In this document: one piece after another, positions 54,545 to 63,208 of the stretch
How positions within the stretch are numbered: position 1 is the stretch's first letter
Layout of the letters: every line of letters begins with the position of its first letter
Assembly (NCBI RefSeq): GCF_004363725.1
Contig: NZ_SNZF01000005.1
Coordinates: 1 to 64,000 of the forward strand
DNA length: 64,000 bases
Direction: 5' to 3'
From: Aquamicrobium defluvii
GTDB taxonomy: Bacteria > Pseudomonadota > Alphaproteobacteria > Rhizobiales > Rhizobiaceae
Program-made: the position numbers and the translations under genes
Notes under the pieces: model-generated
What the model saw: only the letters and a program-made list of their open reading frames with translations
Databases searched by the model: none
Told to the model about the DNA's origin: nothing

Positions 54545-54887
54545 TGCCGTTCCCCTCGTCACTGCCTGCGCGCGGGCGGTCGGGCCGACACTGTCCAAGA
54601 AACTTCAGCACGAAGCCCAGCGCCCACCAGGCGCACAGGCTGGCCAGCGCCGAGCCCATCAGCACCATCTCGGAAGAGCCAATCCGCTCCTCGATGCCGA
54701 GGTCAGTCGCGACCTTCAGGCCAGCCGTCCCGCCGAAAACGACGCCGCACATCACGCCCACGACGAAGCGCGATGCCGCCTCACGCCGGCCCTGCGGCAG
54801 GATGTAAACAAGCGATGCCGCCGATCCCGCGATGGCGCCAACACCCTTGGCAGCCCACAACCAGCTTCCCTGCGACATGTCGGTCAT
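54534..54887 (-). CDS. Small membrane protein of the GTA cluster (DUF6107 type)
   Basis: A 117-residue protein with three hydrophobic segments (LWAAKGVGAIAGSAASLVYIL; FVVGVMCGVVFGGTAGLKVA; LMGSALASLCAWWALGFVLKFL) and a charged tail. It sits between portal and protease and overlaps both, like the small protein found there in rhizobial GTA clusters and annotated DUF6107. The role is unknown; it resembles holins in topology. Confidence 0.75.
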   Translation of the reverse strand: MTDMSQGSWLWAAKGVGAIAGSAASLVYILPQGRREAASRFVVGVMCGVVFGGTAGLKVATDLGIEERIGSSEMVLMGSALASLCAWWALGFVLKFLGQCRPDRPRAGSDEGNGNES

Positions 54888-56071
54888 GACAGGTCTCCTT
54901 CGCCTGCGCGGCGTGGCTGATAGCCCACCGCCTCGCGTTTCTCGTCATCTGTCAGGAAGGAGGCCGCTTCGAGCCGCGCCCACAGCGCATCGCGGTCGCT
55001 GGTCAACCCGTCGACGCGATCCGCATCGTACCAAAGCCGCAGGTTCTCGCCGAAAACCGGCCTTAGCCAGGCCGACAGGTCTCTGGCGGTACGCGCCACC
55101 AGCGGCAGCACCGTCAGCCGGTAGAAGGCCCGGTTCGCTTCCTGATAATTCGCGTAAGTGTTGTCGCCCGGAATGCCGAGCAGCATGGGCGGCACACCAA
55201 AGGCCAGCGCGATATCGCGACTGGCAGAATGCTTGGCCTCGACAAAGTCCATATCGCGCGGCGTCAACCCCATCGCTTTCCAGTCGAGCCCGCCTTCCAG
55301 CAGAAGCGGCCTCCCGGCGCGGGTGGCACCCGAATAGCCCTGCTCCAGTTCGGCCTTCAGCCGGTCGAACTGTTCGTCGGTCAGGTTGCCACCCTCTTTC
55401 GGCGCATAGACCAGCGCCCCGGATGGCCGGGCGGAATTGTCGAGCAGCGCCTTGTTCCAGCGCCCTGCGGCGTTGTGCGTGTCGAGCGCCATGAGCGCCG
55501 CCTCCAGCGGCGGAAAACCGTAATGGTCCTCCAGCGGATGAAACAGCGTCAGATGCACAGCTCCGCCGGCGTGGAGCGCGACCCGCCGTCTTGCGCTTCC
55601 TTCACGATGATCCAGAGCAGCCGGCCAGCCGGCAGAGTCCGTTACAACGGTCACACGGTCGGGGCGCAGCAGATGCAGTTCGCGCGCCTCCACACCGGCC
55701 TCGATCAACTCGACATAGGCGTTTCCGGCCAGCAGCAAGTGTCCGTAGAGCGCCTCCAGAAATGTCGCGCCGGCCTGCCGCTGGTTCGGCCGCTCCAACA
55801 GATCGAGCAGCGGATGCGCCTCGATCTCACTGTTTCCTTCATAGAGCAGCCAGGGGATGCTCGCCGCCGATTCGGCGATCAGCCGCACTGCCCGGTGCAC
55901 GATCGGGTTGCGCATGAAACCCTCGCGGGCAAGCGTCGCATAGTCGCGGCGCGTCCAGCTCGCCTCGCCCTGGGCATGAAAGGCGATGAAGCCAGAGCCC
56001 GCAGAGTCCTTGGTTTCGAGACGCGCACCGCCATTCCCCGCATTTCGGGGCCAGGGCCATTTCCAAGCCAT
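54884..56071 (-). CDS. GTA portal protein (gp3)
   Basis: A 395-residue HK97-type portal: FMRNPIVHRAVRLIAESAASIPWLLYEG, TFLEALYGHLLLAGNAYVEL, HPLEDHYGFPPLEAALMAL, and SRDIALAFGVPPMLLGIPGDNTYANYQEANRAFYR. It forms the ring through which DNA enters the head. Confidence 0.96.
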   Translation of the reverse strand: MAWKWPWPRNAGNGGARLETKDSAGSGFIAFHAQGEASWTRRDYATLAREGFMRNPIVHRAVRLIAESAASIPWLLYEGNSEIEAHPLLDLLERPNQRQAGATFLEALYGHLLLAGNAYVELIEAGVEARELHLLRPDRVTVVTDSAGWPAALDHREGSARRRVALHAGGAVHLTLFHPLEDHYGFPPLEAALMALDTHNAAGRWNKALLDNSARPSGALVYAPKEGGNLTDEQFDRLKAELEQGYSGATRAGRPLLLEGGLDWKAMGLTPRDMDFVEAKHSASRDIALAFGVPPMLLGIPGDNTYANYQEANRAFYRLTVLPLVARTARDLSAWLRPVFGENLRLWYDADRVDGLTSDRDALWARLEAASFLTDDEKREAVGYQPRRAGEGDLS

Positions 56072-56086
56072 TGCAAATCCTGTCGG

Positions 56087-57439
56087 TTAAAGAAGATCGC
56101 GGATGCGCGGGGCAGACCCCCTGCCCGATGTCAGTTCGGTGATCGCCCACACCAGCGCATCCATGCGGTCGGGCGAGCGGCCTCCGGGCAAGCCGTCCGG
56201 GCCGAAATCGCACATTTCATCTTCCAGCTCGGAAAAGCGCGCCGCATGGCGCACCCTGCCCTGCTGGTAAAGTGCCGCCACCGGTTCGGCCCGCAGCCAT
56301 TTTCCACGGCTCGCCCGCACCGGTTTCACCGGCACGGAGGGGTCGACAGTGTGCAACACGGCAGTCGCCATCTCGCCACCCTGATTGACCTCCACCACAA
56401 GGCAATCGGCCTGAAGCCGGTGAAACAGGGCAATCGCTTTCGCAGCCCATTGCTGCGGCTTTGCCGCCCTTACCGTCTCGTCGGCCAGCACAATCGCAAA
56501 GCCCTGCGCATCCAGCCCCGCCGCGACGATGCCGCACGCATCCGAGGTGCGGCGCGAGCTCGCCGGCGGATCGACCGCCACCACGATGCGCTGCAGCTCC
56601 ATGCCATTCGCACTCGCCATGGCCTGCTCCAGCATGGAGCGCGACCACAGCGCGTCCTCGCGGTCCTCGATCAGCTCGCCGCCGAGTTCCTGCCGGCCCA
56701 GCCGCGTGCCCGCATAACGCCGCTCGATCGCCTCGATGAAACCCGGTGCAAGATTTGCCCGGTTCTCATGAGTACCGAGCTTCGTCAGCATGACGGACGG
56801 ATCGGCCAGCAGCCGCTTCATCAATGGCGTCGGACGCGGCGTGGTGGTGATGAGCTGGCGCGGTCGTTCTCCCAGCCGAAGGCCGAACTGAAGCATGTCG
56901 TAGGTCGCCTCGGCATTCTTCCACTTGGCCAGCTCATCGCACCACGCAGCGGCAAACTGCGGTCCGCGCAGGCTTTCGGGGTCCTCGGAGGAAAATGCCT
57001 GCGCCACCGCCCCGCTCGGCCATAGAAGCCGCCGCCGCGACACCTCGTAGCGGGGCCGGTCGTCGCGTGCCACACTGGCTATTCCCGAAGCGCCGTCGAT
57101 CATCACCTCGCGCACATCGCCCAGCGTCTCGCCCACCAGAGCGATCAGTCCATGCCGGTTGCCCGGGCGGGCGAAAGGCGGCAATCCCCGCGCCAGCGCG
57201 ATCACCCATTCGGCCCCGAGCCGGGTCTTGCCCGAGCCGCGCCCGCCCATCACCAGCCAGCCGACAGGGTCGCACCCGATCTGAAGCTGGTTCGCGCGCC
57301 CCCGCATCAGCCATTCACACGCCGCCTTCTGTGCTTGCTGTGGCTGCAAGTTGTTCTTCAGCCATTCGAGTTGCGAGCTCGCCCGCAAGCTCGACGATAC
57401 GTTCCTCGATCCGTTGCAGCGTATCGGCAAGGTCCTCAT
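56087..57439 (-). CDS. GTA large terminase, DNA-packaging ATPase/nuclease (gp2)
   Basis: A protein of about 450 residues with Walker A VMGGRGSGKTRLGAEW, Walker B AAWCDELAKW, motif III ITTTPRPTPLMK, and a C-terminal nuclease domain with IVVAVDPPASS and SPDRMDALVWAI acidic residues. The start is uncertain: the frame begins at 57439 and overlaps gp1 by 125 bases, while conserved sequence begins about LEWLKNNLQPQQ near 57370, with only non-ATG codons nearby. It packages random host DNA headfuls. Confidence 0.94.
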   Translation of the reverse strand: MRTLPIRCNGSRNVSSSLRASSQLEWLKNNLQPQQAQKAACEWLMRGRANQLQIGCDPVGWLVMGGRGSGKTRLGAEWVIALARGLPPFARPGNRHGLIALVGETLGDVREVMIDGASGIASVARDDRPRYEVSRRRLLWPSGAVAQAFSSEDPESLRGPQFAAAWCDELAKWKNAEATYDMLQFGLRLGERPRQLITTTPRPTPLMKRLLADPSVMLTKLGTHENRANLAPGFIEAIERRYAGTRLGRQELGGELIEDREDALWSRSMLEQAMASANGMELQRIVVAVDPPASSRRTSDACGIVAAGLDAQGFAIVLADETVRAAKPQQWAAKAIALFHRLQADCLVVEVNQGGEMATAVLHTVDPSVPVKPVRASRGKWLRAEPVAALYQQGRVRHAARFSELEDEMCDFGPDGLPGGRSPDRMDALVWAITELTSGRGSAPRIRDLL

Positions 57440-57806
57440 TATCCCTGATCTGGTTTTCCCTGGCGGCTTCTTCCGGCCGCATGATTTCGCCGATCTTCTC
57501 CAGACCGCGGATCATCGCGATCAGTCCATCGATGGCGCCCTTGTCGATGCTGCCGCCGTTTTCGGCAGCCTCTCCCAGTTCCTCCACCTTGCCGAGGACC
57601 ATGCCGGCCGCCTTGCGGATCCGCGCCGATACGTCCAGCGGACCGGCCTCGACCAGCTTCCAGCCTTCGTTTCGCGCCAGCCGCTGCAAGGCTGCAACCG
57701 ACCTGCCGCTGGCCATCGCCAGCCGCTCGATCGTCGCATGCCCACCCTCGGCCAGTATGCGCAATGCATGCAAACGGGCACTCTGCCCTGCCGCTACTTC
57801 CGGCAT
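57315..57806 (-). CDS. GTA small terminase-type protein (gp1)
   Basis: A 163-residue protein. Residues 10-50 form an HTH-like region (LHALRILAEGGHATIERLAMASGRSVAALQRLA). The rest is a long helical/coiled-coil segment (VLGKVEELGEAAENGGSIDKG, DLADTLQRIEERIVEL). This agrees with GTA gp1, which stands for the small terminase but binds DNA poorly in RcGTA. ATG 57806 follows GAGGCGAGG; the longer frame to 57932 runs through the promoter and is rejected. Confidence 0.88.
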   Translation of the reverse strand: MPEVAAGQSARLHALRILAEGGHATIERLAMASGRSVAALQRLARNEGWKLVEAGPLDVSARIRKAAGMVLGKVEELGEAAENGGSIDKGAIDGLIAMIRGLEKIGEIMRPEEAARENQIRDNEDLADTLQRIEERIVELAGELATRMAEEQLAATASTEGGV

Positions 57807-57928
57807 GGTCCTCGCCTCATCGAATCGTGAGAAAGAAGAATTGCGATTGAATGGATCGCCGAGCGGTCTCTCCCGACCGCTTCGTGTAAACTCGCCTGCG
57901 CCAGTCACACTTTCTTGACGATAGCCGG

Positions 57929-57957
57929 ACACTATCAGGACAGCGTCACGGTGTCAA
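57929..57957 (-). promoter_or_regulatory. Near-consensus sigma-70 promoter of the GTA cluster
   Basis: On the minus strand TTGACA (57957-57952) is followed after exactly 17 bases by TAGTGT (57934-57929), about 120 bases before the gp1 start. A TTCTTGAC/GTCAAGAA dyad (57912-57919 and 57953-57960) overlaps the -35 box and the start region. It is the only good promoter seen before the cluster. Confidence 0.7.
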
Positions 57958-58097
57958 GAATTAATTCCTAGGATTTTTTACTTACGATACCGTTACGCAC
58001 CGCGATTGAACGTTTCCCCTTGCCGGCCTTCACGGTATGGAGGAAAAGACGTGAGCGGGGCGGTCCATCGCCCTTATTGCAGCCGGGCAGCTTGTAG

Positions 58098-60257
58098 ATG
58101 GTCAGTTCCCTGGAGCCGAAGAAGAAACGTGGTCGTGTCGCCGCTTTCCTGCTGGCAATCGACGCCTGGCTCGATTCGACTCTTTATGAGGCCGGTTTCA
58201 AATTCCGTGAGTTCTGGGAAGCGGCGACCATCTTCTTTCGCCGTTTCCGTGTCAAAGGCTGGCGGCGCGGTGCCGTTGAGCTGTTGAGCGAAGGCTTCAC
58301 GCTGGGTGCAGGCGGTGCGGTGGTCATGCTGGCGCTGGCCATGCCGGCCTTCGAGGAAACGGCCGGAGACTGGCGCGCCCAGGACGATTTCGCTGTCACC
58401 TTCCTCGACCGCTACGGCAACGAGATCGGGCAGCGCGGCCTCATCCAGCGCGATTCGGTGCCGGTGGACCAGATGCCCGATCACGTCATCAAGGCGGTTC
58501 TTGCAACGGAGGATCGCCGCTTCTTCGACCACTACGGCATCGATATTCTCGGCCTCATACGCGCCATGACCGAAAATGTCCGCGCCAATTCTGTGGTTCA
58601 GGGAGGTTCCAGCCTCACCCAGCAGCTCGCCAAGAACCTGTTCCTGTCCAACGAGCGCACGCTGGAACGCAAGGTGAAGGAAGCCTTCCTCGCGCTGTGG
58701 CTGGAAGCGAACCTGTCCAAGAAGGAGATACTGCAGCTTTATCTCGACCGCTCCTATATGGGCGGCGGCACATTCGGCATCGAAGCAGCGGCCGATTTCT
58801 ATTTCGGCAAGAGTGTGCGCGACCTCACCCTTGCGGAAGCAGCCATGATGGCCGGCCTGTTCAAGGCTCCCAGCAAATACGCCCCGCACGTCAACCTGCC
58901 GGCAGCGCGCGCGCGCGCCAATGTGGTGCTGTCGAATCTCGTTGACAGCGGGTTCATGACCGAGGGCCAGGTGTTGCAGGCGCGCCGGCATCCGGCCGAT
59001 GTGGTCGATCGCGGCGACCGCAAGAGCCCCGACTACTATCTCGACTGGGCTTTCGAGGAGGTGCGCAGGCTGGCCGCCAGATCGCGCCAGCATTCTCTGG
59101 TCGCCCACACCGCCTTCGATCCCAATATCCAGCAGGCAGCCGAGGAATCCCTGGAATTCCACCTGCGTCAACACGGCAAGGACTATAATGCCTCGCAGGG
59201 CGCCATCGTGGTCATCGAAACCAACGGCGCGGTGCGCGCCATCGTGGGCGGACGCGACTACGGCGCCAGCCAGTTCAACCGGGCCACAAAAGCGCTGCGC
59301 CAGCCCGGCTCCTCCTTCAAGGCATATGTCTATGCCGCTGCCGTGGAGCACGGCTTCACGCCGGACACCATCGTTTCGGGCGCACCCGTCAGCTGGGGCA
59401 GCTGGCATCCCGGCAACTACAACGGCGCTTCCGCCGGCCGCATGACGCTGACCACGGCCTTCGTCAAATCGATCAACACCGTTCCGGTCCGCCTCGCCAA
59501 GGACAATCTCGGCATCAAGCCGATCAAGGAGCTGGCCGAAGCCATGGGCGTCGAATCAACGCTGGAGTCGCACAAGACCATGGTGCTCGGCACCTCCGGC
59601 ATGACTGTCATGGATCAGGCCACCGGCTACAGCGTCTTTCCACAGGACGGAATGGTTGGCACTCGCCATGGCATCACCCAGCTCGTCACCCATACGGGCG
59701 ACGTCATCTACGATTTCGCCAAGGACGCACCGCCGCCTCGCCGCGTTCTTTCGGAACAGGCCGTGTCCTACATGAACACGATGCTGGTTCAGGTGCCGGT
59801 TATCGGCACCGCCCGCCGCGCCGCACTGCCCGGCGTCGTCTCGGGCGGCAAGACCGGCACCAGCCAGTCCTACCGGGATGCGTGGTATGTCGGCTTCACC
59901 GGCAACTACACGGCGGCCGTATGGATCGGAAATGACGACTACAGCCCGACGCGCAACATGACCGGCGGGTCGCTGCCGGCCATGGTCTGGCAGCGACTGA
60001 TGGCCTACGCCCACCAGAACATTGACCTGAAGCCGATCCCCGGCATTGCCAACCCCTTTGTCGATGCGACCGTTGCAGCCAAGGCCGAGGAAGCGGCAAA
60101 AGCGGCCGCACAGGCGGAAGCCGACCGCGCCGCAGCAGAGCGCCCACCTGTCCTGTCCAGCCGCAGCACACAGCTTTTGCGCCAGATGAACAGGCAGTTC
60201 CTGTCGGCCCCTGCGCTCCGGCCGGATGCAGAACCGGAGACGGTGTCTTCACTGTGA
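58098..60257 (+). CDS. Class A penicillin-binding protein (PBP1A family)
   Basis: A 719-residue bifunctional murein synthase with an N-terminal membrane anchor (VVMLALAMPAFEETAG region). The transglycosylase domain (about 125-295) has VLATEDRRFFDHYGID, GGSSLTQQLAKNLFL, RKVKEAFLALWLE and KEILQLYLDRSYMGGGTFGIE. The transpeptidase domain (about 370-640) has the nucleophile Ser in RQPGSSFKAYVYA, the SxN motif in FVKSINTVPV and KTGTSQ. The C-terminus is Ala/Glu-rich. It diverges from the GTA cluster across the promoter region. Confidence 0.95.
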   Translation: MVSSLEPKKKRGRVAAFLLAIDAWLDSTLYEAGFKFREFWEAATIFFRRFRVKGWRRGAVELLSEGFTLGAGGAVVMLALAMPAFEETAGDWRAQDDFAVTFLDRYGNEIGQRGLIQRDSVPVDQMPDHVIKAVLATEDRRFFDHYGIDILGLIRAMTENVRANSVVQGGSSLTQQLAKNLFLSNERTLERKVKEAFLALWLEANLSKKEILQLYLDRSYMGGGTFGIEAAADFYFGKSVRDLTLAEAAMMAGLFKAPSKYAPHVNLPAARARANVVLSNLVDSGFMTEGQVLQARRHPADVVDRGDRKSPDYYLDWAFEEVRRLAARSRQHSLVAHTAFDPNIQQAAEESLEFHLRQHGKDYNASQGAIVVIETNGAVRAIVGGRDYGASQFNRATKALRQPGSSFKAYVYAAAVEHGFTPDTIVSGAPVSWGSWHPGNYNGASAGRMTLTTAFVKSINTVPVRLAKDNLGIKPIKELAEAMGVESTLESHKTMVLGTSGMTVMDQATGYSVFPQDGMVGTRHGITQLVTHTGDVIYDFAKDAPPPRRVLSEQAVSYMNTMLVQVPVIGTARRAALPGVVSGGKTGTSQSYRDAWYVGFTGNYTAAVWIGNDDYSPTRNMTGGSLPAMVWQRLMAYAHQNIDLKPIPGIANPFVDATVAAKAEEAAKAAAQAEADRAAAERPPVLSSRSTQLLRQMNRQFLSAPALRPDAEPETVSSL

Positions 60258-60327
60258 TCTTTCCGCCAGCTTGTCATGCCTGTGCCTCGCGCGATAACTG
60301 GCCCTCGAAGATTCGTCGGGGCCATCG

Positions 60328-60912
60328 ATGCTGAAAAGAGCAGTGCTGACGCTGATCGCGCTCGCCATCGCCATTGGCGGCGGTGCTGCAAGCGTGTGGT
60401 ATGCGCTGCACATCCAGAAGGGAGCCGGTGCAATCACCATCGGCACATGGACCGCCTTCCCCGATATCGGCACCCCGGAAGCGGACCCCTATACAAACGC
60501 CCGCGTCGCACGCGAAGGCGTACTGGCGCTCGGGCGCGCCGAAGGGCTTGCCTTCGTCGCCGAACACGATTCCGGGGGAAAGCCGCTGGCAAGGGAATGC
60601 GTCTACCGCCTCGAAGGCCAGCTTCCCATCGCCCGGTTCTGGACGCTCTATGCGGCGGACCAGTCGCTCGACGTCATCGCGACAGGCAAATCCCGCCCTG
60701 CCGCCCTCCAGTCGCATCAGGTATTGAGAGAGGCGGACAATTCGGTACGCATCATGGCATCCAGCCGCCCCGCTCCAGGCAACTGGTTGCTTACGGCAGG
60801 CAGCGGGCCCATGTATTTCGTGCTTACCTTCTACGATACGCCCATCGCCAGCAGCACCGGCCTGTCCGGCATGGAGTTGCCGCGCATCGTCAGGAGCGGC
60901 TGCGATGCGTAG
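60328..60912 (+). CDS. DUF1214 domain exported protein
   Basis: A 194-residue protein with one N-terminal membrane segment (VLTLIALAIAIGGGAASVWYAL) and a DUF1214 domain: GTWTAFPDIGTPEADPYTNARVAREGVLALG, ARFWTLYAADQ, GNWLLTAGSGPMYFVLTFYDTPI. Its end overlaps the start of a DUF1254 gene, and the two families are normally found together. The function is unknown. Confidence 0.88.
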   Translation: MLKRAVLTLIALAIAIGGGAASVWYALHIQKGAGAITIGTWTAFPDIGTPEADPYTNARVAREGVLALGRAEGLAFVAEHDSGGKPLARECVYRLEGQLPIARFWTLYAADQSLDVIATGKSRPAALQSHQVLREADNSVRIMASSRPAPGNWLLTAGSGPMYFVLTFYDTPIASSTGLSGMELPRIVRSGCDA

Positions 60913-61453
60913 TCTCCTTTATGCTGTTCTGGTCGGGCTCGTGGGTGCGGGTATCGTCCATATTCTGGTGCTGATGATGGTGCCGGAACTGTCGGAACGC
61001 GATGCATGGTCGCGGCTTTCGATGGCCTCGGACCTGTATCGCATGACGCCGCTGGAACCTGAAACAGGTGGCCAGCCTGTGGTGAAATCCGTCGATCCGC
61101 TGTTTTTGGCGGTTGCCTGCCGTTTCGACCTCGGCGAAGGCATGGTCCAGGTGAAGGCTCCGGGAAAGGTTCCATTCTGGTCGGTCTCGATCTACGACCG
61201 CAACGGCCACAACATCTACAGCTTCAACGATCACAGCGCGACCAACGCAACGCTGGATGCCGTGGCCCTTACCCCTGCCCAGATGCTCGAGGTGCGGCGG
61301 CAACTGCCGGACGATCTCGACGGCTCAGTCTTCGTTGAAACGCCGATCGGGGAAGGCATCGTCGTGCTGCGCGCCTTCGTTCCCGACGAAAGCTGGCGCC
61401 CCGAGGTTTCGCAATTTCTCCGGCAAAGCACCTGCGAGCTGAAGGAACTGTAG
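60905..61453 (+). CDS. DUF1254 domain membrane protein
   Basis: A 182-residue protein with an N-terminal membrane segment (LLYAVLVGLVGAGIVHILVLMMVP) and a DUF1254 domain: SVDPLFLAVACRFDLGEGMVQVKAPG, PFWSVSIYDRNGHNIYSFNDH. It overlaps the DUF1214 gene by eight bases. The pair probably acts together in the envelope; no activity is known. Confidence 0.87.
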   Translation: MRSLLYAVLVGLVGAGIVHILVLMMVPELSERDAWSRLSMASDLYRMTPLEPETGGQPVVKSVDPLFLAVACRFDLGEGMVQVKAPGKVPFWSVSIYDRNGHNIYSFNDHSATNATLDAVALTPAQMLEVRRQLPDDLDGSVFVETPIGEGIVVLRAFVPDESWRPEVSQFLRQSTCELKEL

Positions 61454-61462
61454 CTGCGCGCG

Positions 61463-61648
61463 TCAGTGCTTCGGCAATGGCGGAAGTTCCACCTGCAGCC
61501 GGGGGGCCTTTACCTGCGGCGCAACGCCGCCGGCTTCCGCCCGTTCGTAACGAACGCCGGGGAAGATCACCACCGCCGAGGTTCCACCAGTTCTCGAAGG
61601 TTTCTTCGTGGCCGCGCTTTGCGGCGTGAAAGACAGGACTATACCCAT
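61463..61648 (-). CDS. Small conserved-looking protein of unknown function
   Basis: A 61-residue cytoplasmic protein starting MGIVLSFTPQSAATKKPSRT, then GGTSAVVIFPGVRYERAEAG and a Pro/Lys-rich end. GAGAGGA lies nine bases before ATG 61648; an ATG at 61657 sits too near it. The IFPGVRYER string is of a kind I associate with short rhizobial proteins. It is convergent to the DUF1254 gene. Confidence 0.6.
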   Translation of the reverse strand: MGIVLSFTPQSAATKKPSRTGGTSAVVIFPGVRYERAEAGGVAPQVKAPRLQVELPPLPKH

Positions 61649-61822
61649 TTCGCGCATTCCTCTCGGTTCAACCGGAGCACAACGCAACGCCTCCATTTAT
61701 GAATAAGGCGCCTTGAGGGTTAACGGAGCGCTAACGGATCGCGGCTAATTTGAATGTTGTTCTGTTGCGCATGCCGCTGTTGGCCTGCGTGCTTCATCGC
61801 GAGTCGTTCAAGGCGTATCTTG

Positions 61823-62713
61823 GTGTCATCCTCGGATTTCCGGCAAATCGCGATCAGGGCTGGAGCCGGCAAGGCCGAGCGACTGTTCCGCGCCGCCATA
61901 TCCGCCTATTGCGCGCTGACCCGCCCGTCGCGCCGGGAAATTACACAGCTGGACGACCTCACCCTGCCCTTGTTCGATGAGGTTTCACCGGAAGCCCGGC
62001 GTTTTGCAGCCGCAGCGCTTTCTGAGTCCGAAAGCGTGCCGCCCGGCCTTTTGAAACGCCTCGCAGATGAGCCCGTCGAAATCGCGGCTCCGCTGCTGAT
62101 CCGCTCGCGCGCGCTCTCCGATGTAGAGCTTATCGCGCTCATCGGGCGTCATGGATTGCCGCATGCGCGCGCCATTGCCCGCCGCAAGAGCCTGCATCCC
62201 ACGATCGTCAGCCTTGTGCGTGCGCTTGACCGTCCCGATTCTTTACCGAAGAAAGAAGCGGCTTCGTCGCAAGGCAAGGCCGCTGAAAGGACACGCGACC
62301 AGCTCAGGTCGATGATGGCCGATGGTCCTCACCTGTCCTTCTCCATTGCACCGGCGACGCCACAAGGCTTCGGCAGGCTGCTCAATGCTGCGCTCGACAC
62401 CAACGCCGCCTTTTTCCATACCGCCCTTGCCGATGCCCTCAATATCGGGTTCGACGCTGCGCGCAGCATCGCTTCATCAAACGACCATGTTCCGCTCCTT
62501 ACTGCGTTGCGGGCGCTCGATCTGAAAGAAGCCGAAGCGTTCCTGATTGTCAGCGCCGCGCTGCCGGGCTCGTTCCCGGACATCGGCAGCGTACGGCTGT
62601 TCATCGTGCGATATCGCAGCCTCAATCCGAAAACCGCCGCCGCGAAAGTCGCATCGTGGGCAAAAGGCGCCGTCACGTCTCCTGCTGCCGCACAGACGCT
62701 CAAGGCAGGCTGA
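61823..62713 (+). CDS. DUF2336 domain protein
   Basis: A protein of about 296 residues made of alpha-helical, HEAT-like repeats: ITQLDDLTLPLFDEVSPEARRFAAAAL, LADEPVEIAAPLLIRSRALSDVELIALIGRHGLPHARAIARR, and NAAFFHTALADALNIGFDAARSI. This is DUF2336, common in alphaproteobacteria and unknown in function. An ATG at 61754 would add an unlikely Cys-rich stretch, so GTG 61823 (or TTG 61820) before SSSDFRQ is preferred. Confidence 0.8.
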   Translation: MSSSDFRQIAIRAGAGKAERLFRAAISAYCALTRPSRREITQLDDLTLPLFDEVSPEARRFAAAALSESESVPPGLLKRLADEPVEIAAPLLIRSRALSDVELIALIGRHGLPHARAIARRKSLHPTIVSLVRALDRPDSLPKKEAASSQGKAAERTRDQLRSMMADGPHLSFSIAPATPQGFGRLLNAALDTNAAFFHTALADALNIGFDAARSIASSNDHVPLLTALRALDLKEAEAFLIVSAALPGSFPDIGSVRLFIVRYRSLNPKTAAAKVASWAKGAVTSPAAAQTLKAG

Positions 62714-62716
62714 ATT

Positions 62717-63061
62717 TCAGCCTTTCACCGTCACCAGATCTTCGACAGGCAGCGAGCCGGTCTCGATCTCCACCACCCATATATCGGGGTCGAATCGCTT
62801 CTCCCGTTCGATCCGGGCCTCCAGATTCTCGGCGGTTTCCCCATCCCCGATCCGTACGAACAGGCGCTCATCCGGCCGGGCAGTCTCATAGCTTGTCTGC
62901 GGTGCCGGCCCGTACAGCGCCACATCGCCAAACCTGTCCCGGACGAGAACGAAAGCGGCCCCTGCCTCGCCGGAACCGCGTTTGAGAATCGCGGCGAACC
63001 CGCCGGAAGCGAACACACGGCGCACCAGCGCGGAAGCCCACAAATCGGTGGTGACGCGCAT
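62717..63061 (-). CDS. DUF1491 family protein
   Basis: A 114-residue protein with MRVTTDLWASALVRRVFASGGFAAILKRG, GAAFVLVRDRFGDVALYGPAP and FDPDIWVVEIE, which is the DUF1491 pattern. It is short, cytoplasmic and without known role. It ends three bases from the convergent DUF2336 gene. ATG 63061 is preferred to one four codons upstream. The 147 bases before it hold no other gene. Confidence 0.88.
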   Translation of the reverse strand: MRVTTDLWASALVRRVFASGGFAAILKRGSGEAGAAFVLVRDRFGDVALYGPAPQTSYETARPDERLFVRIGDGETAENLEARIEREKRFDPDIWVVEIETGSLPVEDLVTVKG

Positions 63062-63208
63062 ATCAGATCGCAAATACGGGTTGGTCAGCCATGCCGCTGC
63101 ATATCAGCCGGCCACCGGCTTGGCGAGATGCCGGAGCGTCTATGCGTTCGGAACTGCGTCGCGATAACAGGTGACAGCGTTTGCGATCTGGAGAAAAGGA
63201 GAACGACT

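Noticed and set aside
43486..57806. Cluster could be a prophage
   Set aside because: No integrase, repressor, replication genes or attachment repeats are visible; gene order and families are those of GTAs.
57315..57932. Longer gp1 starting at 57932
   Set aside because: It would place the start codon inside the -10 box of the promoter; ATG 57806 has a good ribosome site.
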